Source of the DNA: Leucobacter rhizosphaerae
GTDB lineage: Bacteria > Actinomycetota > Actinomycetes > Actinomycetales > Microbacteriaceae
Direction: 5' to 3'
Assembly (NCBI RefSeq): GCF_022919175.1
Contig: NZ_CP095043.1
Location: forward strand, 992,001-1,056,000
Length of the DNA: 64,000 nucleotides
Part shown: positions 16,666-25,195 of the stretch, in pieces
How positions within the stretch are numbered: position 1 is the first letter of the stretch
How the letters are laid out: each line of letters starts with the position of its first letter
The notes under the pieces: model-generated
Database searches by the model: none
Seen by the model: the letters and a program-made list of their open reading frames with translations, nothing else
What the model was told of the DNA's origin: nothing
Translations under genes and position numbers: made by a program

Positions 16666-17661
16666 TCAGGTGCACGGCTCCGCCCGCCCGAGCATCCGCG
16701 CCGCGTTGCCGACGGCGACGCCGTGCAGGAGGCGCTCCGACGCACCCAGACGTCGGAGGTGCGGCAGGAACTGCTCCGAGATGAACTCCCACCCGTTGCC
16801 GCCCCAGGCCGTCAGGCGGTGCTTCACCCGAATCCCGGCGCTCACCAGCAGGCGATTCCCGGCACCGAGTTCGGCGCCGCGCAGGATCGCCAGCGCCACC
16901 TCGTGGTCCGACACCCGCGTGCGCACGGTTGGGATCCGCCCGAGGTCGTCGAAGCACACGGCGGTGCCGCGCTCCAGCAGCGCGTCGATCGGGAACCGGG
17001 CCACCCGCGTCAGGATCACCCGCTCGCGGCGGAGCCCGGCGGAGTCGACCACGGCCAGCAGGCGGTCGGTGTCGGCGAGTGTCGGTGCGGCCGCGAGCAC
17101 CAACGCCACGCCACCCGCCCGCGCGGCGGAGGCGGCGCCCGCGAGGCGATCCCGCGCTGCCGCGTCGTCGGGATCGAGCGGACCGACCCGGCCGACCACC
17201 CCGGCGGGGGCGTCCGAGTGGCGCAGTTCGGTGAGGATCCGCGTGTGCAGAGTGTCGGCATCGGGCACGGTTTCTGTGAATCCTTCCAGCCCGACGGTGC
17301 CGCGCACGATCGCGACGCCCGACGCCCGGCTGAGCCCGACAAGCGCCGCGGTTCGCGCCTCGGGCTCAGCCGGGACCGCCCACTCCGCGAGCGCGACGAC
17401 GCCGGCGCGGCCGACGTCGGAGAGCCGCCGCAGCCCCGGCTCCGCGTCGCTCGCCACGAGAGTCCGATCGTCGCGGTTCAGCGCCCCCATCTGCAGGCGG
17501 CCGAGCCGCGCCATCGAGACGGGTGCCCGCTCGAAGGCCGCGTCGGTCGCGGCGCCGCCGCGGTTGCGCGGGATCGGACCGGGAGCACGCAGGACGGTCT
17601 CGGCCGCGAGGAGGACGTCGAGCGTCTCCCCCGCGACCGCGCCGGTGACGGTGTGCAGCAT
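16666..17661 (-). CDS. Degenerate phosphotriesterase-like protein lacking metal ligands
   Basis: 331 residues. It aligns with the adjacent downstream enzyme at both ends: TVTGAVAGETLDVLLAAETVL with TVLGPVRPEQLGATLMHEH, and LTAWGGNGWEFISEQFLPHL with LRAYGGHGYGYLVDHFLPTL. The HxH pair is A20/T22, the bridging Glu motif reads VVGRVG, TLHQ is VLAA, GH is TR and GGD is SAG, so every expected metal ligand is absent. The frame is intact and full length, arguing for a selected pseudoenzyme and not a decaying pseudogene. It could be a partner or regulator of the active paralogue. Starts 19 bases after the methyltransferase stop, in the same operon. Confidence 0.75.
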   Translation of the reverse strand: MLHTVTGAVAGETLDVLLAAETVLRAPGPIPRNRGGAATDAAFERAPVSMARLGRLQMGALNRDDRTLVASDAEPGLRRLSDVGRAGVVALAEWAVPAEPEARTAALVGLSRASGVAIVRGTVGLEGFTETVPDADTLHTRILTELRHSDAPAGVVGRVGPLDPDDAAARDRLAGAASAARAGGVALVLAAAPTLADTDRLLAVVDSAGLRRERVILTRVARFPIDALLERGTAVCFDDLGRIPTVRTRVSDHEVALAILRGAELGAGNRLLVSAGIRVKHRLTAWGGNGWEFISEQFLPHLRRLGASERLLHGVAVGNAARMLGRAEPCT

Positions 17662-17680
17662 CGTCGGACTCGGCCCCGGA

Positions 17681-18655
17681 TCAGATCGCGGTCGCGACGA
17701 GCACGCGCGGGCTGCCCGGCAGCGCCACGAGCCGATCACTCTGCCACCCGGTCTCCGCGAGCCAGGACTCGACCTGATCGACGGGGTACACGACCGTGCC
17801 GTCGATGTTGAAGTACTCCCCCGCGTGCAGGGCGTCAATCGCCCGCTGCGTGGGCTCCGCGTCGAGGAAGAAGTCGAGCAGCAGCAGAGTGGCGCCGGGT
17901 GCCGCCGCGTCGCGCGCGGCGCGGAGGATCGCGCGGTTCTGCGCCTCGTCGAAGCGGTGCAGCACGTGGGTGAGGAGCACCAGGTCGTGATCGCCCCCGG
18001 GAGTTGCCGATTCCGTGTCGGCCTCCTCCACCGTGATCCGATCCTCGACCCCGGCCGCGCGCGCCGCCTCGGCGATCGACTCCGTGAAGCCCGGCGCGTA
18101 GACGTAGCGAGTGGTGAGCCGGTCGTTCTGCGCCATCGCCGCGAGCGAGAAGCCCGCCGCGAGCCCGCCGAAGTCGAGCGCGGAGCGGTAGGCGGAGAAG
18201 TCGAACGCGCGACCGAACTGCTCCGCGTGCAGGGCGTTGTAGGTCATGACACCGTCGAGGAAGTCCGCCCAGCCGGCCTCGTCGAGGTCGAGCGTCCCGG
18301 CCTCGTCGGTGTCGACGGTGCGCCCGTAGCCGAGCCACTGCGGGTAGCTGATGTCGCCGAGGAACGCGAGGAACGGGGTGAGATCGACGTCGCCGGACCC
18401 GGCGAGATACGCGGCCGAGTCTTCGACGAGCGCGTACCGGCCGTTCTCGCGATCCAGGAGCCCCAGCGCGTTCATGGCGTCGGCGAGTGTGCGGACCTGG
18501 CGCTCCGCGCGGCTGGTCGCCGCGGCGAGCTCCGCGGCCGTGCGCGGGCCGTCCGCGAGTGCGGTGAACAGGCCGATGCGGCTCGCGGACTGGAGCTGCT
18601 TCGCCCCCATGAATCCGATGGCGATGTCGACGATGCGTTCGGGGGTTGCGGTCAT
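17681..18655 (-). CDS. SAM-dependent O-methyltransferase-like protein
   Basis: 324 residues with the plan of family-2 O-methyltransferases: an N-terminal winged-helix dimerisation domain (RIGLFTALADGPRTAAELAAAT, about 27-50) and a C-terminal Rossmann domain. Motif I reads ALDFGGLAAGFS where DxGGGxG is expected, so SAM binding may be altered. LVLLTHVLHRFDE and LLLLDFFLD match later motifs. First gene of the operon continuing into the two phosphotriesterase-like genes, divergent from a hydrolase. The promoter carries a TCTAC-N4-GTAGA element. Confidence 0.75.
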   Translation of the reverse strand: MTATPERIVDIAIGFMGAKQLQSASRIGLFTALADGPRTAAELAAATSRAERQVRTLADAMNALGLLDRENGRYALVEDSAAYLAGSGDVDLTPFLAFLGDISYPQWLGYGRTVDTDEAGTLDLDEAGWADFLDGVMTYNALHAEQFGRAFDFSAYRSALDFGGLAAGFSLAAMAQNDRLTTRYVYAPGFTESIAEAARAAGVEDRITVEEADTESATPGGDHDLVLLTHVLHRFDEAQNRAILRAARDAAAPGATLLLLDFFLDAEPTQRAIDALHAGEYFNIDGTVVYPVDQVESWLAETGWQSDRLVALPGSPRVLVATAI

Positions 18656-18747
18656 GGCGTGCGTCCTCAGGGTCGAGCCGTCCGGGCGTCGCGGGACGGC
18701 GGTGTCGATGGAGACGGGACCGAGACGCGGTCGCCGTCACGGGAAAC

Positions 18748-18761
18748 TCTACAAGCGTAGA
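18748..18761. promoter_or_regulatory. TCTAC-N4-GTAGA element, site 1
   Basis: Perfect inverted repeat TCTAC-AAGC-GTAGA followed by CAAATAAAGTCC. Read leftward it overlaps a plausible -10 (TAGAGT) with TGGACT 17 bases upstream for the methyltransferase gene. It ends 57 bases before the hydrolase ATG, the same distance as site 2 from its rightward gene. Confidence 0.6.
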
Positions 18762-18818
18762 CAAATAAAGTCCAGCGTGAGAAGGTAGCACCACCCCGCA
18801 CGATGAAAGGACCCTCGC

Positions 18819-19601
18819 ATGCCCCTCTCCGTCCAATACCACCGCGCCCCGGCACCCGCGCGCACGGCACCCCCGATCGTGCTCCTGCACGGCTTCGGCT
18901 CCAGCGCCGACGAGGAATTCCTCAGCACGGGCTGGGGAGCGTCGCTCGCCGCCGCGGGCCGCGACATCATCGCGATCGACCTCCCGGGCCACGGTCGGAG
19001 CCCGGCGATCGAGACCGCCGAGGACGCCCGCACCTCGGCGGTCGTGCGTGCGATCCTCGAGGCGGTCGATCGGGTCATCCCCGAGCACGCGAGGGCGGGC
19101 ACGACCGACGGCATGGGCGACGGCACGGCCGACGACACCACCCAGTTCGACGTCATCGCCTACTCGCTCGGCGCGCGTCTCGCGTGGGAGCTCCCGGCGG
19201 CCTCCGCGCGCGTCCGCCGCCTCGTCCTGGGCGGCCTGAGCCCCGTCGAACCCTTCGGCGCCATCGACCTCGATCACCTCGCCGCCGTGCTCGACGGCGC
19301 GACGCCGCACACCCCGCTCGTCGGCATGATGGCGGGCATGATCTCCGCGCCGGGTCGCGACACTGACTCGCTCGCGCGCCTCATCGGCGGTCTCGCCGCG
19401 GAGCCGTTCCGTCCCACCGAGGGCGGGCCGTCGATCCCGACCCTCTTCGTCGCGGGGCTCGGCGACGGCATGACCACGGGCGTGGAGGACCTCGCCGCGG
19501 CCATGCCGCGCGGATCCGTCACCCGAGTGCCCGGCGACCACCGGGGCGCCCTGGACAGCGTCGAGTTCCGCATCGCCGCGATCGAGTTCCTCGCGGACTG
19601 A
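18819..19601 (+). CDS. Alpha/beta hydrolase
   Basis: 260 residues. Oxyanion motif VLLHGFGSS, strand with IDLPGHGRS, nucleophile elbow AYSLGA (Ser), and a late His in GDHRGAL complete a typical fold, similar to MhpC/esterase-type enzymes. A ~20-residue Gly/Thr/Asp-rich insertion (AGTTDGMGDGTADDTT) precedes the nucleophile. ATG follows GAAAGGACC. Monocistronic, divergent from the methyltransferase operon. Substrate unknown. Confidence 0.82.
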   Translation: MPLSVQYHRAPAPARTAPPIVLLHGFGSSADEEFLSTGWGASLAAAGRDIIAIDLPGHGRSPAIETAEDARTSAVVRAILEAVDRVIPEHARAGTTDGMGDGTADDTTQFDVIAYSLGARLAWELPAASARVRRLVLGGLSPVEPFGAIDLDHLAAVLDGATPHTPLVGMMAGMISAPGRDTDSLARLIGGLAAEPFRPTEGGPSIPTLFVAGLGDGMTTGVEDLAAAMPRGSVTRVPGDHRGALDSVEFRIAAIEFLAD

Positions 19602-19602
19602 T

Positions 19603-19622
19603 CCGCCGCGAGCACACGGCGG
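19603..19622. terminator. Weak hairpin between convergent hydrolase and SDR genes
   Basis: CCGCCG (19603-19608) can pair with CGGCGG (19617-19622) across an 8-base loop, in the 31-base gap between convergent stops. Short stem, no T-run, so only a tentative terminator. Confidence 0.35.
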
Positions 19623-19632
19623 GCCAGCCTGC

Positions 19633-20379
19633 CTAGGTCAGCAGCTGCCCGCCGTCGACGGCGAGGCTCACACCGGTAATGTGCCGCGCCCCGGCGCCGG
19701 CGAGGAACACCACCGCGTGGGCGATGTCGTCGACCTCGGCCAGGTCGCCCAGCGGGATCCGACTCGACCAGGCCGTGCGTGCGTCGGAACCCTCGGGCAG
19801 GCCTGCCTGCAGCATCGGCGTGAGGACCGGACCCGGGGCGACGGCGTTCACCCTGATCCCGTGCTGCGCGAGTTCGATGGCCGCCCAGCGGGTGATCGAA
19901 TCCACCGCCGCCTTGCTCGACTCGTAGGCCCCCATGCCCGGGGTCGGCTGGCGTCCACCGATGGAGGAGAGATTCACGATGGTCCCGCCGCCGTTCCCGA
20001 GTGCGATCCGGTGTCGGGCGAAGGCCTGGGTGACGGCGAACGTACCGACCACGTTGACGTCGAGGATCGAACGGTACGCAGACGCGTCGAGGTCGACGAC
20101 CGCGCCGTGCACCGAGAGGATCCCGGCGTTGTTCACCAGCACGTCGACACCCCCGTCCGCCGCGAGCGCATCGAACGCCGTCGCGACCGCGGTCTCGTCG
20201 GTGATGTCGAGCGCGAGCGCGCGAGCCGTGCTCCCGAGGCCCGCGGCGGCGGCCTGGGCAGCGGTGCCGTCACGATCGGCGAGCACCACACGGTCGCCCG
20301 CGGCGACGAACGCTCGCGCGATGCCGAGGCCGATGCCGCCGGCGCCGCCGGTGATGAGGATGGTGCGGGGTGCAGTCAT
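19633..20379 (-). CDS. SDR-family oxidoreductase
   Basis: 248 residues. TGGAGGIGLGIA cofactor motif, ADRD acidic residue after strand 2, NNAGIL, catalytic Ser in NLSSIGG, Tyr-x3-Lys in YESSKAAV and the terminal SLAVDGGQLLT are all canonical. ATG 20379 is preceded by AGGAG; the frame is open further upstream but without an RBS. Divergent from an aldo/keto reductase-like gene. The leftward promoter is readable: ATGACT, 17 bases, TATAAT, with the TCTAC-type element inside it. Confidence 0.88.
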   Translation of the reverse strand: MTAPRTILITGGAGGIGLGIARAFVAAGDRVVLADRDGTAAQAAAAGLGSTARALALDITDETAVATAFDALAADGGVDVLVNNAGILSVHGAVVDLDASAYRSILDVNVVGTFAVTQAFARHRIALGNGGGTIVNLSSIGGRQPTPGMGAYESSKAAVDSITRWAAIELAQHGIRVNAVAPGPVLTPMLQAGLPEGSDARTAWSSRIPLGDLAEVDDIAHAVVFLAGAGARHITGVSLAVDGGQLLT

Positions 20380-20435
20380 GACAGCTCCTGTGCGTCGAGC
20401 GTTCAGCGGGTGCCGGATACGCGATTCATTGATAT

Positions 20436-20449
20436 TATACGTACGTAGA
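20436..20449. promoter_or_regulatory. TCTAC-N4-GTAGA element, site 2, with leftward promoter
   Basis: TATAC-GTAC-GTAGA followed by AAATAAAAGTC. On the minus strand it overlaps a strong -10 TATAAT with ATGACT 17 bases upstream, driving the SDR gene. Ends 57 bases before the rightward GTG start at 20507. Confidence 0.65.
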
Positions 20450-20506
20450 AAATAAAAGTCATCCCACCCGCGTCCCCTCGTGGGTGACCGTCGCAGAGGA
20501 GCCTTC

Positions 20507-21505
20507 GTGAGCCACGCCGATCCCCACCCCGCACCCGTTCCCACTCAACGCCTCGGCCCCGGGGGCCCGGAGGCGCCGGTGTTCGCCCTCGGGTCCTGGA
20601 ACATCTGGGACCGGATGTCGCGGGAGCAGCGCGCGGAGCTCATGCAGGGCGCGGTGGACGCGGGAGCCGGATTCTTCGACGTCGCTTACTACAACATGGG
20701 ACCGCACGCCGAGGCGTCCCGGACGGATCTCCTGTTCGGCGAGACCGTGCGGGAGCTCGGACTGCCGCGGACCGCCTATCAACTCTGCGGCAAGCTGTGG
20801 CTCTGGGAGTACCCCGAGACGGGCTTCGCCGAGCAGATGCGCGTCTCGCTCGATCGACTCGGGGAGAGCGGCGGCTCGTTCGACACGGTTGTCGTCGGCG
20901 ATTTCATGGGCGAGCTCGACGTCGCCCGTGTGGTGCACGACGTACAGCGGCAGATCGAGGCGGGAGCCTTCGCGAGCTGGGGGGTGAACAACTGGCCCGC
21001 CTCCGCCCTGCAGCGTGCGCTCGACGTGGCCGCCGCCGAGGGACTCACCCCTCCGAGCTTCGCCCAGCTGAAGTACGGCCTCGTGCGGCGCAGCATGGCC
21101 GAGGGGTCGTACTACGGCCGCTGGTTCCGCGACGGCACCCTCGCCCTGCAGGCCTCGGACGTGTTCGAGGGCGGCATGCTCGTGGGAGAGCTCGCGCCGT
21201 CGCGCAAGATCGGGGCCGACGTCGGCGGGATCCGCGAGCGCATCGTCGCGGCGGTGCCGCGGGTGCACGAGGTCGCCGCGGAGCTCGGCGCCACCCCCGC
21301 GCAGCTCGGGATCGCCTTCTGCCTCGCGAACCCCGCGACCGCGAACGTGCTGTTCGGGGCATCCAGCGCGGCGCAGCTCATCGACAACCTCGGCGCGCTC
21401 GAGGTGCTCGAGCGCGTGGGTGCGGAGCGTCTCCGCGCGTGCACGGCCGAGTTCTGGCTCGACCGCGACGTGCGCGCGGACGGGGTGTGGGCGCCCGAGC
21501 TGTAG
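20507..21505 (+). CDS. Divergent aldo/keto reductase-like protein
   Basis: 332 residues with an aldo/keto reductase TIM-barrel plan: early GSWNIWDRM, catalytic-type Asp in FFDVAYY, Lys in LCGKLWLW, the family motif WGVNNW and C-terminal cofactor region ATANVLFGAS. The HxxD motif that carries the catalytic His reads VVGDF, so the His is missing, as in the paralogue at 24.2 kb. Start GTG 20507 chosen for the upstream GAGGAG; an in-frame GTG at 20480 lacks an RBS. Possibly a reductase for an unusual substrate or a non-catalytic barrel. Confidence 0.78.
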   Translation: MSHADPHPAPVPTQRLGPGGPEAPVFALGSWNIWDRMSREQRAELMQGAVDAGAGFFDVAYYNMGPHAEASRTDLLFGETVRELGLPRTAYQLCGKLWLWEYPETGFAEQMRVSLDRLGESGGSFDTVVVGDFMGELDVARVVHDVQRQIEAGAFASWGVNNWPASALQRALDVAAAEGLTPPSFAQLKYGLVRRSMAEGSYYGRWFRDGTLALQASDVFEGGMLVGELAPSRKIGADVGGIRERIVAAVPRVHEVAAELGATPAQLGIAFCLANPATANVLFGASSAAQLIDNLGALEVLERVGAERLRACTAEFWLDRDVRADGVWAPEL

Positions 21506-21516
21506 CGCCCAGAGGG

Positions 21517-22959
21517 CTATGCGAGTTCCGGGTGGCCCGTGCGATCAGGGGCCGCACCGGCCCGCTCGTAGACCACCCGGCCGTCGAGCACCGTCGCGTC
21601 GATCTCGACCCCGGGCAGTTCCGCAGCGCCGACCGCAAACGGATCGAGCTCCAGCACGACGAGATCGGCGACCTTGCCCACCTCGACCGTCCCCTTCCAG
21701 GCGTCCGCACGATCCTGCGCAGCGGGCAGCGCGGTGTAGGCGCGCAGGAGGCCGAGCATCCGCGTCGCGCACGCCGCGGCATCGCTCGACCCGCCCGAGG
21801 CCACGATGCGGGCCTCCGCGTCCGCGATCCCGCGCCGCCAGTCGAATCCGAGCACCGGCGCGTCCGACGACAGCACGAGCACCCCGGCGTCGAGCGCATC
21901 GCTGTAGCGCCACGCATCCGCCGCGGTGTCCGCCCCCATGACACCGGCGAGCCAGTCGGAGGTGTGCGCCGCGATCCCGGACTGCGCGTTCAGCCACATC
22001 CCCTGCGCGCGCAGCTCGGCGATCTGCGCGGCGGTCGCGAGGTCGCCGTGAATGATGGTGTGGGCGAGCTCGGCGGCCGTGCGAGCACCGGGCTCGGCCG
22101 CCGCGTCGGCAATCGTGTCGATCGCGAGCTGAATCGTGCGGTCGCCGGTGGCGTGCACCCCGACCTGCAGTCCAGCCGCGTGCGCGGCGCGAATCATCGC
22201 GGCGAGGTCGGCGGCCTTGCGCTCGAGCGTCTCGCCCTCGACGAGCAGGTCCCCGTGGGTCCCGTCGTCGTACGGGCGGCTCGTCCAGGCCTGGCGCGAG
22301 AGCGGGATGAGGTCGCCGAAGATCTTGATGCCGGGCACCTGCAGCCACTCGGGGTGCGACTCGGGCGGCGCGGCGACGTGGCTCCGGATCCCCGCGAGTA
22401 CGGTCGCCACGTCGCTCGGTCCGTCGAGCACCCCGTAGAGCGCGAGGGCCGTGACCCGCTGCAGCAGCGCCCCCTCGGCGGCGAGCTCCCGGTACACGTC
22501 GAGCACTTCACTGTGGAAGCAGCCGGTCTCACCCGCATCCTCGCCCGGCCCGAGGCCCGGCTCGGTGTAGCTCGTGATCCCCGCCTCGATGAGCAGACGA
22601 CCGGCGCGGAGGATGGCCGCGCGCCGCTCCGCGCGCGTCGAGACGAGCGCCCCGGGCGCCGGGGCGCCCTCGGACCCGCCTCCGAAGAACGTGTGGGGCC
22701 AGCGTGCCCCGAGCCACGCGGCATGCAGGTGCGAGTCATTGATCCCGGGCAGCACCGCTCGACCGTCGAGCTCGACGACCCGGGTCGGCGGCCCGATCCA
22801 GCGCGAGACCTCGGCGTCGGAGCCGACGGCGACGATTCGATTCCCGCTGACCGCGACCGCTTCGGCCCGCGTGCCAGCGGCGTCGAGCACGCGGACGACG
22901 CCGTTGCGCAGCACCAGATCGGCGGGGACGGGAGTGGGGACGGGGTCGGTTGCGGGCAT
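21517..22959 (-). CDS. YtcJ-type amidohydrolase
   Basis: 480 residues. HxH metal motif in NDSHLHAAW, later ligands in GVHATGDRT and IIHGDLATA, and the catalytic Asp in LSSDAPVLGFD. The N-terminal strand is LVLRNGVVRVLDAAGTRAEAVAVSG, as in the paralogue at 3.3 kb. ATG follows GGAGGAG. Convergent with the aldo/keto reductase-like gene (11-base gap) and divergent from the alcohol dehydrogenase, sharing a promoter region with the TCTAC-type element. Likely opens an amide, ureide or ring C-N bond. Confidence 0.85.
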   Translation of the reverse strand: MPATDPVPTPVPADLVLRNGVVRVLDAAGTRAEAVAVSGNRIVAVGSDAEVSRWIGPPTRVVELDGRAVLPGINDSHLHAAWLGARWPHTFFGGGSEGAPAPGALVSTRAERRAAILRAGRLLIEAGITSYTEPGLGPGEDAGETGCFHSEVLDVYRELAAEGALLQRVTALALYGVLDGPSDVATVLAGIRSHVAAPPESHPEWLQVPGIKIFGDLIPLSRQAWTSRPYDDGTHGDLLVEGETLERKAADLAAMIRAAHAAGLQVGVHATGDRTIQLAIDTIADAAAEPGARTAAELAHTIIHGDLATAAQIAELRAQGMWLNAQSGIAAHTSDWLAGVMGADTAADAWRYSDALDAGVLVLSSDAPVLGFDWRRGIADAEARIVASGGSSDAAACATRMLGLLRAYTALPAAQDRADAWKGTVEVGKVADLVVLELDPFAVGAAELPGVEIDATVLDGRVVYERAGAAPDRTGHPELA

Positions 22960-23006
22960 GGTGCTCCTCCGGCAGCGGGATCGGCGACGGCCGTTTCCCT
23001 TTTCAG

Positions 23007-23020
23007 TCAACGTATGTAGA
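23007..23020. promoter_or_regulatory. TCTAC-N4-GTAGA element, site 3
   Basis: TCAAC-GTAT-GTAGA followed by ATAAAACC, between divergent amidohydrolase (48 bases to its ATG) and alcohol dehydrogenase genes. The left half-site departs at one position from the consensus. Confidence 0.55.
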
Positions 23021-23086
23021 ATAAAACCACAAGACCGGCCCGCGAGCAACGACGCCGTGCCGGAAGCCACTGGAATGGAGCAGTCG

Positions 23087-24232
23087 ATGACGATCCCCAC
23101 ATCCACCCGCGCGGCGGTGCTGACCCGGCACGGCGAACCGCTGGAGCTGCAGGAGCTGCCGCTCCCCCGCGAGCTCGAACCCGGAGCCGTGCTCGTGCGC
23201 ATCACCTGCGCGACCCTGTGCGGCACCGACATCGAGATCTGGTCGGGCCGGATGACGTTCCCCGGCATGCTGCCGATGGTGCTCGGGCACGAGATGGTGG
23301 GCGAGGTGATCGCGGTGGGTGCCGGCGCCACGGGCGGCGGCGGTCCCGTCGACGCGCTCGGGGAGCCGATCCGCGTGGGCGATCGCCTCGGCTGGTCGGA
23401 GTCGGTGTGCGGGGCGTGCTACGGCTGCACGGTGCTCCGCCAGCCGGTCGCCTGCGCGAACCGCGGGTACGGGTTCCTGCAGCGCTCCGACGTGCCGCCC
23501 TACGCCACCGCGGGGCTCGCGGAGGTCGCCTACGTCACCCCCGGCGCGCAGAAGCTCCGCCTGCCGGACGACGTGCCCGACACCTGGGCCTCGGCCGCGG
23601 GGTGCGCCGCGAAGACGGTGCTGCGGGCCTTCGACCGCGCGGGCGGAGTTCGCCCTGGATCGACCGTCGTCGTGCAGGGATCGGGCGCGCTCGGCCTCTT
23701 CGCCACCGCCGTCGCGAGCATCTCCGGCGCGGCCCGGGTCATCACCGTGGGCGCCCCCGCTTCGCGACTCACCCTCGCCGGTCGCTTCGGCGCGACCGAC
23801 ACGATCGACATCGCCGGCGGCTCGGAGGCGACGATCGCCCGAGTGCACGAGCTCACCGGTGGCCGCGGCGCCGACCTCGTGCTCGACTTCGCCGGGGCCC
23901 CGAGTGTCGGGCCCGAAGCGATCGCGATGGCGGCGCAGCGCGGCACCGTCACAATCGTCGGCTCGACGGGCCCGACCAGCGATCCGATCCCCCTCTCGGC
24001 GATCATGGGCAAGGAACTCACGGTCGTCGGATCCCTCAACGGCGACGTGTCCGACTACGCCCGCTCGATCGAGTTCTTCCGCAGCTTCGCGGCGCGCTTC
24101 CCCTGGGACGACCTCTTCTCGGCGCCCTGCGGCCTCGAGGAGGCCGGTGCGCGCATCGCGACCATGCATCGACTCGGCGAGGTCAAGGCCGTCATCGATC
24201 CCCGACTCACCGCCTCGAAGGAGTCCGCATGA
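23087..24232 (+). CDS. Zinc-dependent alcohol dehydrogenase (MDR family)
   Basis: 381 residues. Catalytic zinc Cys in TLCGTDIEIW and GHE in VLGHEMVGEV; the Cys-rich structural-zinc lobe is CGACYGCTVLRQPVAC. The Rossmann motif VVQGSGALGLFAT binds NAD(P). Threonine-dehydrogenase-like members oxidise secondary alcohols. Two ATGs are possible, 23075 and 23087; the second has GGAG at the right distance. Stop overlaps the next gene (ATGA). It opens a five-gene operon: ADH, AKR-like, two esterases, MFS transporter. Confidence 0.88.
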   Translation: MTIPTSTRAAVLTRHGEPLELQELPLPRELEPGAVLVRITCATLCGTDIEIWSGRMTFPGMLPMVLGHEMVGEVIAVGAGATGGGGPVDALGEPIRVGDRLGWSESVCGACYGCTVLRQPVACANRGYGFLQRSDVPPYATAGLAEVAYVTPGAQKLRLPDDVPDTWASAAGCAAKTVLRAFDRAGGVRPGSTVVVQGSGALGLFATAVASISGAARVITVGAPASRLTLAGRFGATDTIDIAGGSEATIARVHELTGGRGADLVLDFAGAPSVGPEAIAMAAQRGTVTIVGSTGPTSDPIPLSAIMGKELTVVGSLNGDVSDYARSIEFFRSFAARFPWDDLFSAPCGLEEAGARIATMHRLGEVKAVIDPRLTASKESA

Positions 24233-25194
24233 GCACCGTCCCCGTGCCGCGCCGCCGCATCGGCCAGAGCGAGCTGGAGGCGTCAGTCTTCGCCCTCGGC
24301 TCCTGGCACATCTACGACCGCATGCACTTCGAAGACGCGGTCGAGCTCGTCCGCATGGCCGTCGACCGGGGCATCACGCTCTTCGACGTCGGCGTCTACG
24401 GCGTCCCGGGCGGGCCGCCCGCCTTCACCGACGTGCTGTTCTCGGCCATCGTGCGGGCGGCGGGGCTGTCGCGCGACGACTTCCTGCTGTCGGAGAAGCT
24501 CTGGCTGGAGGGGTGGGATCCGCGTGCCGGGTTCCGGCCGCAGCTCGAGCGCGCGCTCATCCGCGTCGGCACCGAGCACGCGGACCTCGTGATCCTCGGC
24601 GACCTGCGGCGCGACGACGTTGCGCTGCGCGACCTCGTCCAGGATCTCGGCGCACTGCGGGAGGCGGGGCTGATCCGCGCCTGGGGGGTCAACAACTGGT
24701 CGGCCGCGAACGTGCGGGCCCTGCTCGACCTGGCCGCCGAGGACGGCCTCCCCGGGCCCGACATCGCCCAGCTCAAGTACAACGTGTCCCGCCGGTCGAT
24801 CCCGGACGGCGAGCCCTTCGCCGAGCTCTGGCGCCGCGGCCTCTCCATGCAGGCCTCCGACGTGCTCGAGGGCGGCTATCTCGCCGGCAAGCAGCGCACG
24901 GAGCGCGAGGTCGGACGGGATCCCGGGGGGATCCGGCAGCGGATCATCGACGACGTCCCCGCGTTCGTCGCACTCGCGGCGGAGCTCGAGGCCAGCCCGG
25001 CCCAGCTCGCGATCGCCTTCTCGCTGACGCACCCGGCCACCGCCAACACACTGTTCGGGGCATCGAGCGTGGCGCAGCTCGAGGCCAACCTCGCGAGCCT
25101 CGAGCTGCTCGAGCGGGTCGGCGCCGACACCATCCGCGACCGCGTCGCGCCGTTCTGGGCGGACCGCGGCCTCGTCGACCCGGAAGGACCCTGA
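24229..25194 (+). CDS. Divergent aldo/keto reductase-like protein
   Basis: 321 residues, clearly paralogous to the protein at 20.5 kb: VFALGSWHIYDRM, LFDVGVYG, LSEKLWLEG, AWGVNNW and TANTLFGAS correspond one to one. As there, the segment that should carry the catalytic His reads VILGDL. Two copies conserving the same loss suggest a distinct subfamily with altered chemistry. ATG overlaps the ADH stop; AAGGAG precedes it. Confidence 0.78.
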   Translation: MSTVPVPRRRIGQSELEASVFALGSWHIYDRMHFEDAVELVRMAVDRGITLFDVGVYGVPGGPPAFTDVLFSAIVRAAGLSRDDFLLSEKLWLEGWDPRAGFRPQLERALIRVGTEHADLVILGDLRRDDVALRDLVQDLGALREAGLIRAWGVNNWSAANVRALLDLAAEDGLPGPDIAQLKYNVSRRSIPDGEPFAELWRRGLSMQASDVLEGGYLAGKQRTEREVGRDPGGIRQRIIDDVPAFVALAAELEASPAQLAIAFSLTHPATANTLFGASSVAQLEANLASLELLERVGADTIRDRVAPFWADRGLVDPEGP

Positions 25195-25195
25195 C

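Noticed and set aside
16666-17661. Pseudogene call for the degenerate PTE-like gene
   Set aside because: No frameshift or premature stop, normal codon usage and conserved scaffold motifs favour a maintained pseudoenzyme.
16670-18760. 696-residue plus-strand frame opposite the PTE-like pseudoenzyme and methyltransferase
   Set aside because: Shadow frame; composition is Arg/Ser/Ala/Pro-rich and no motif is present.
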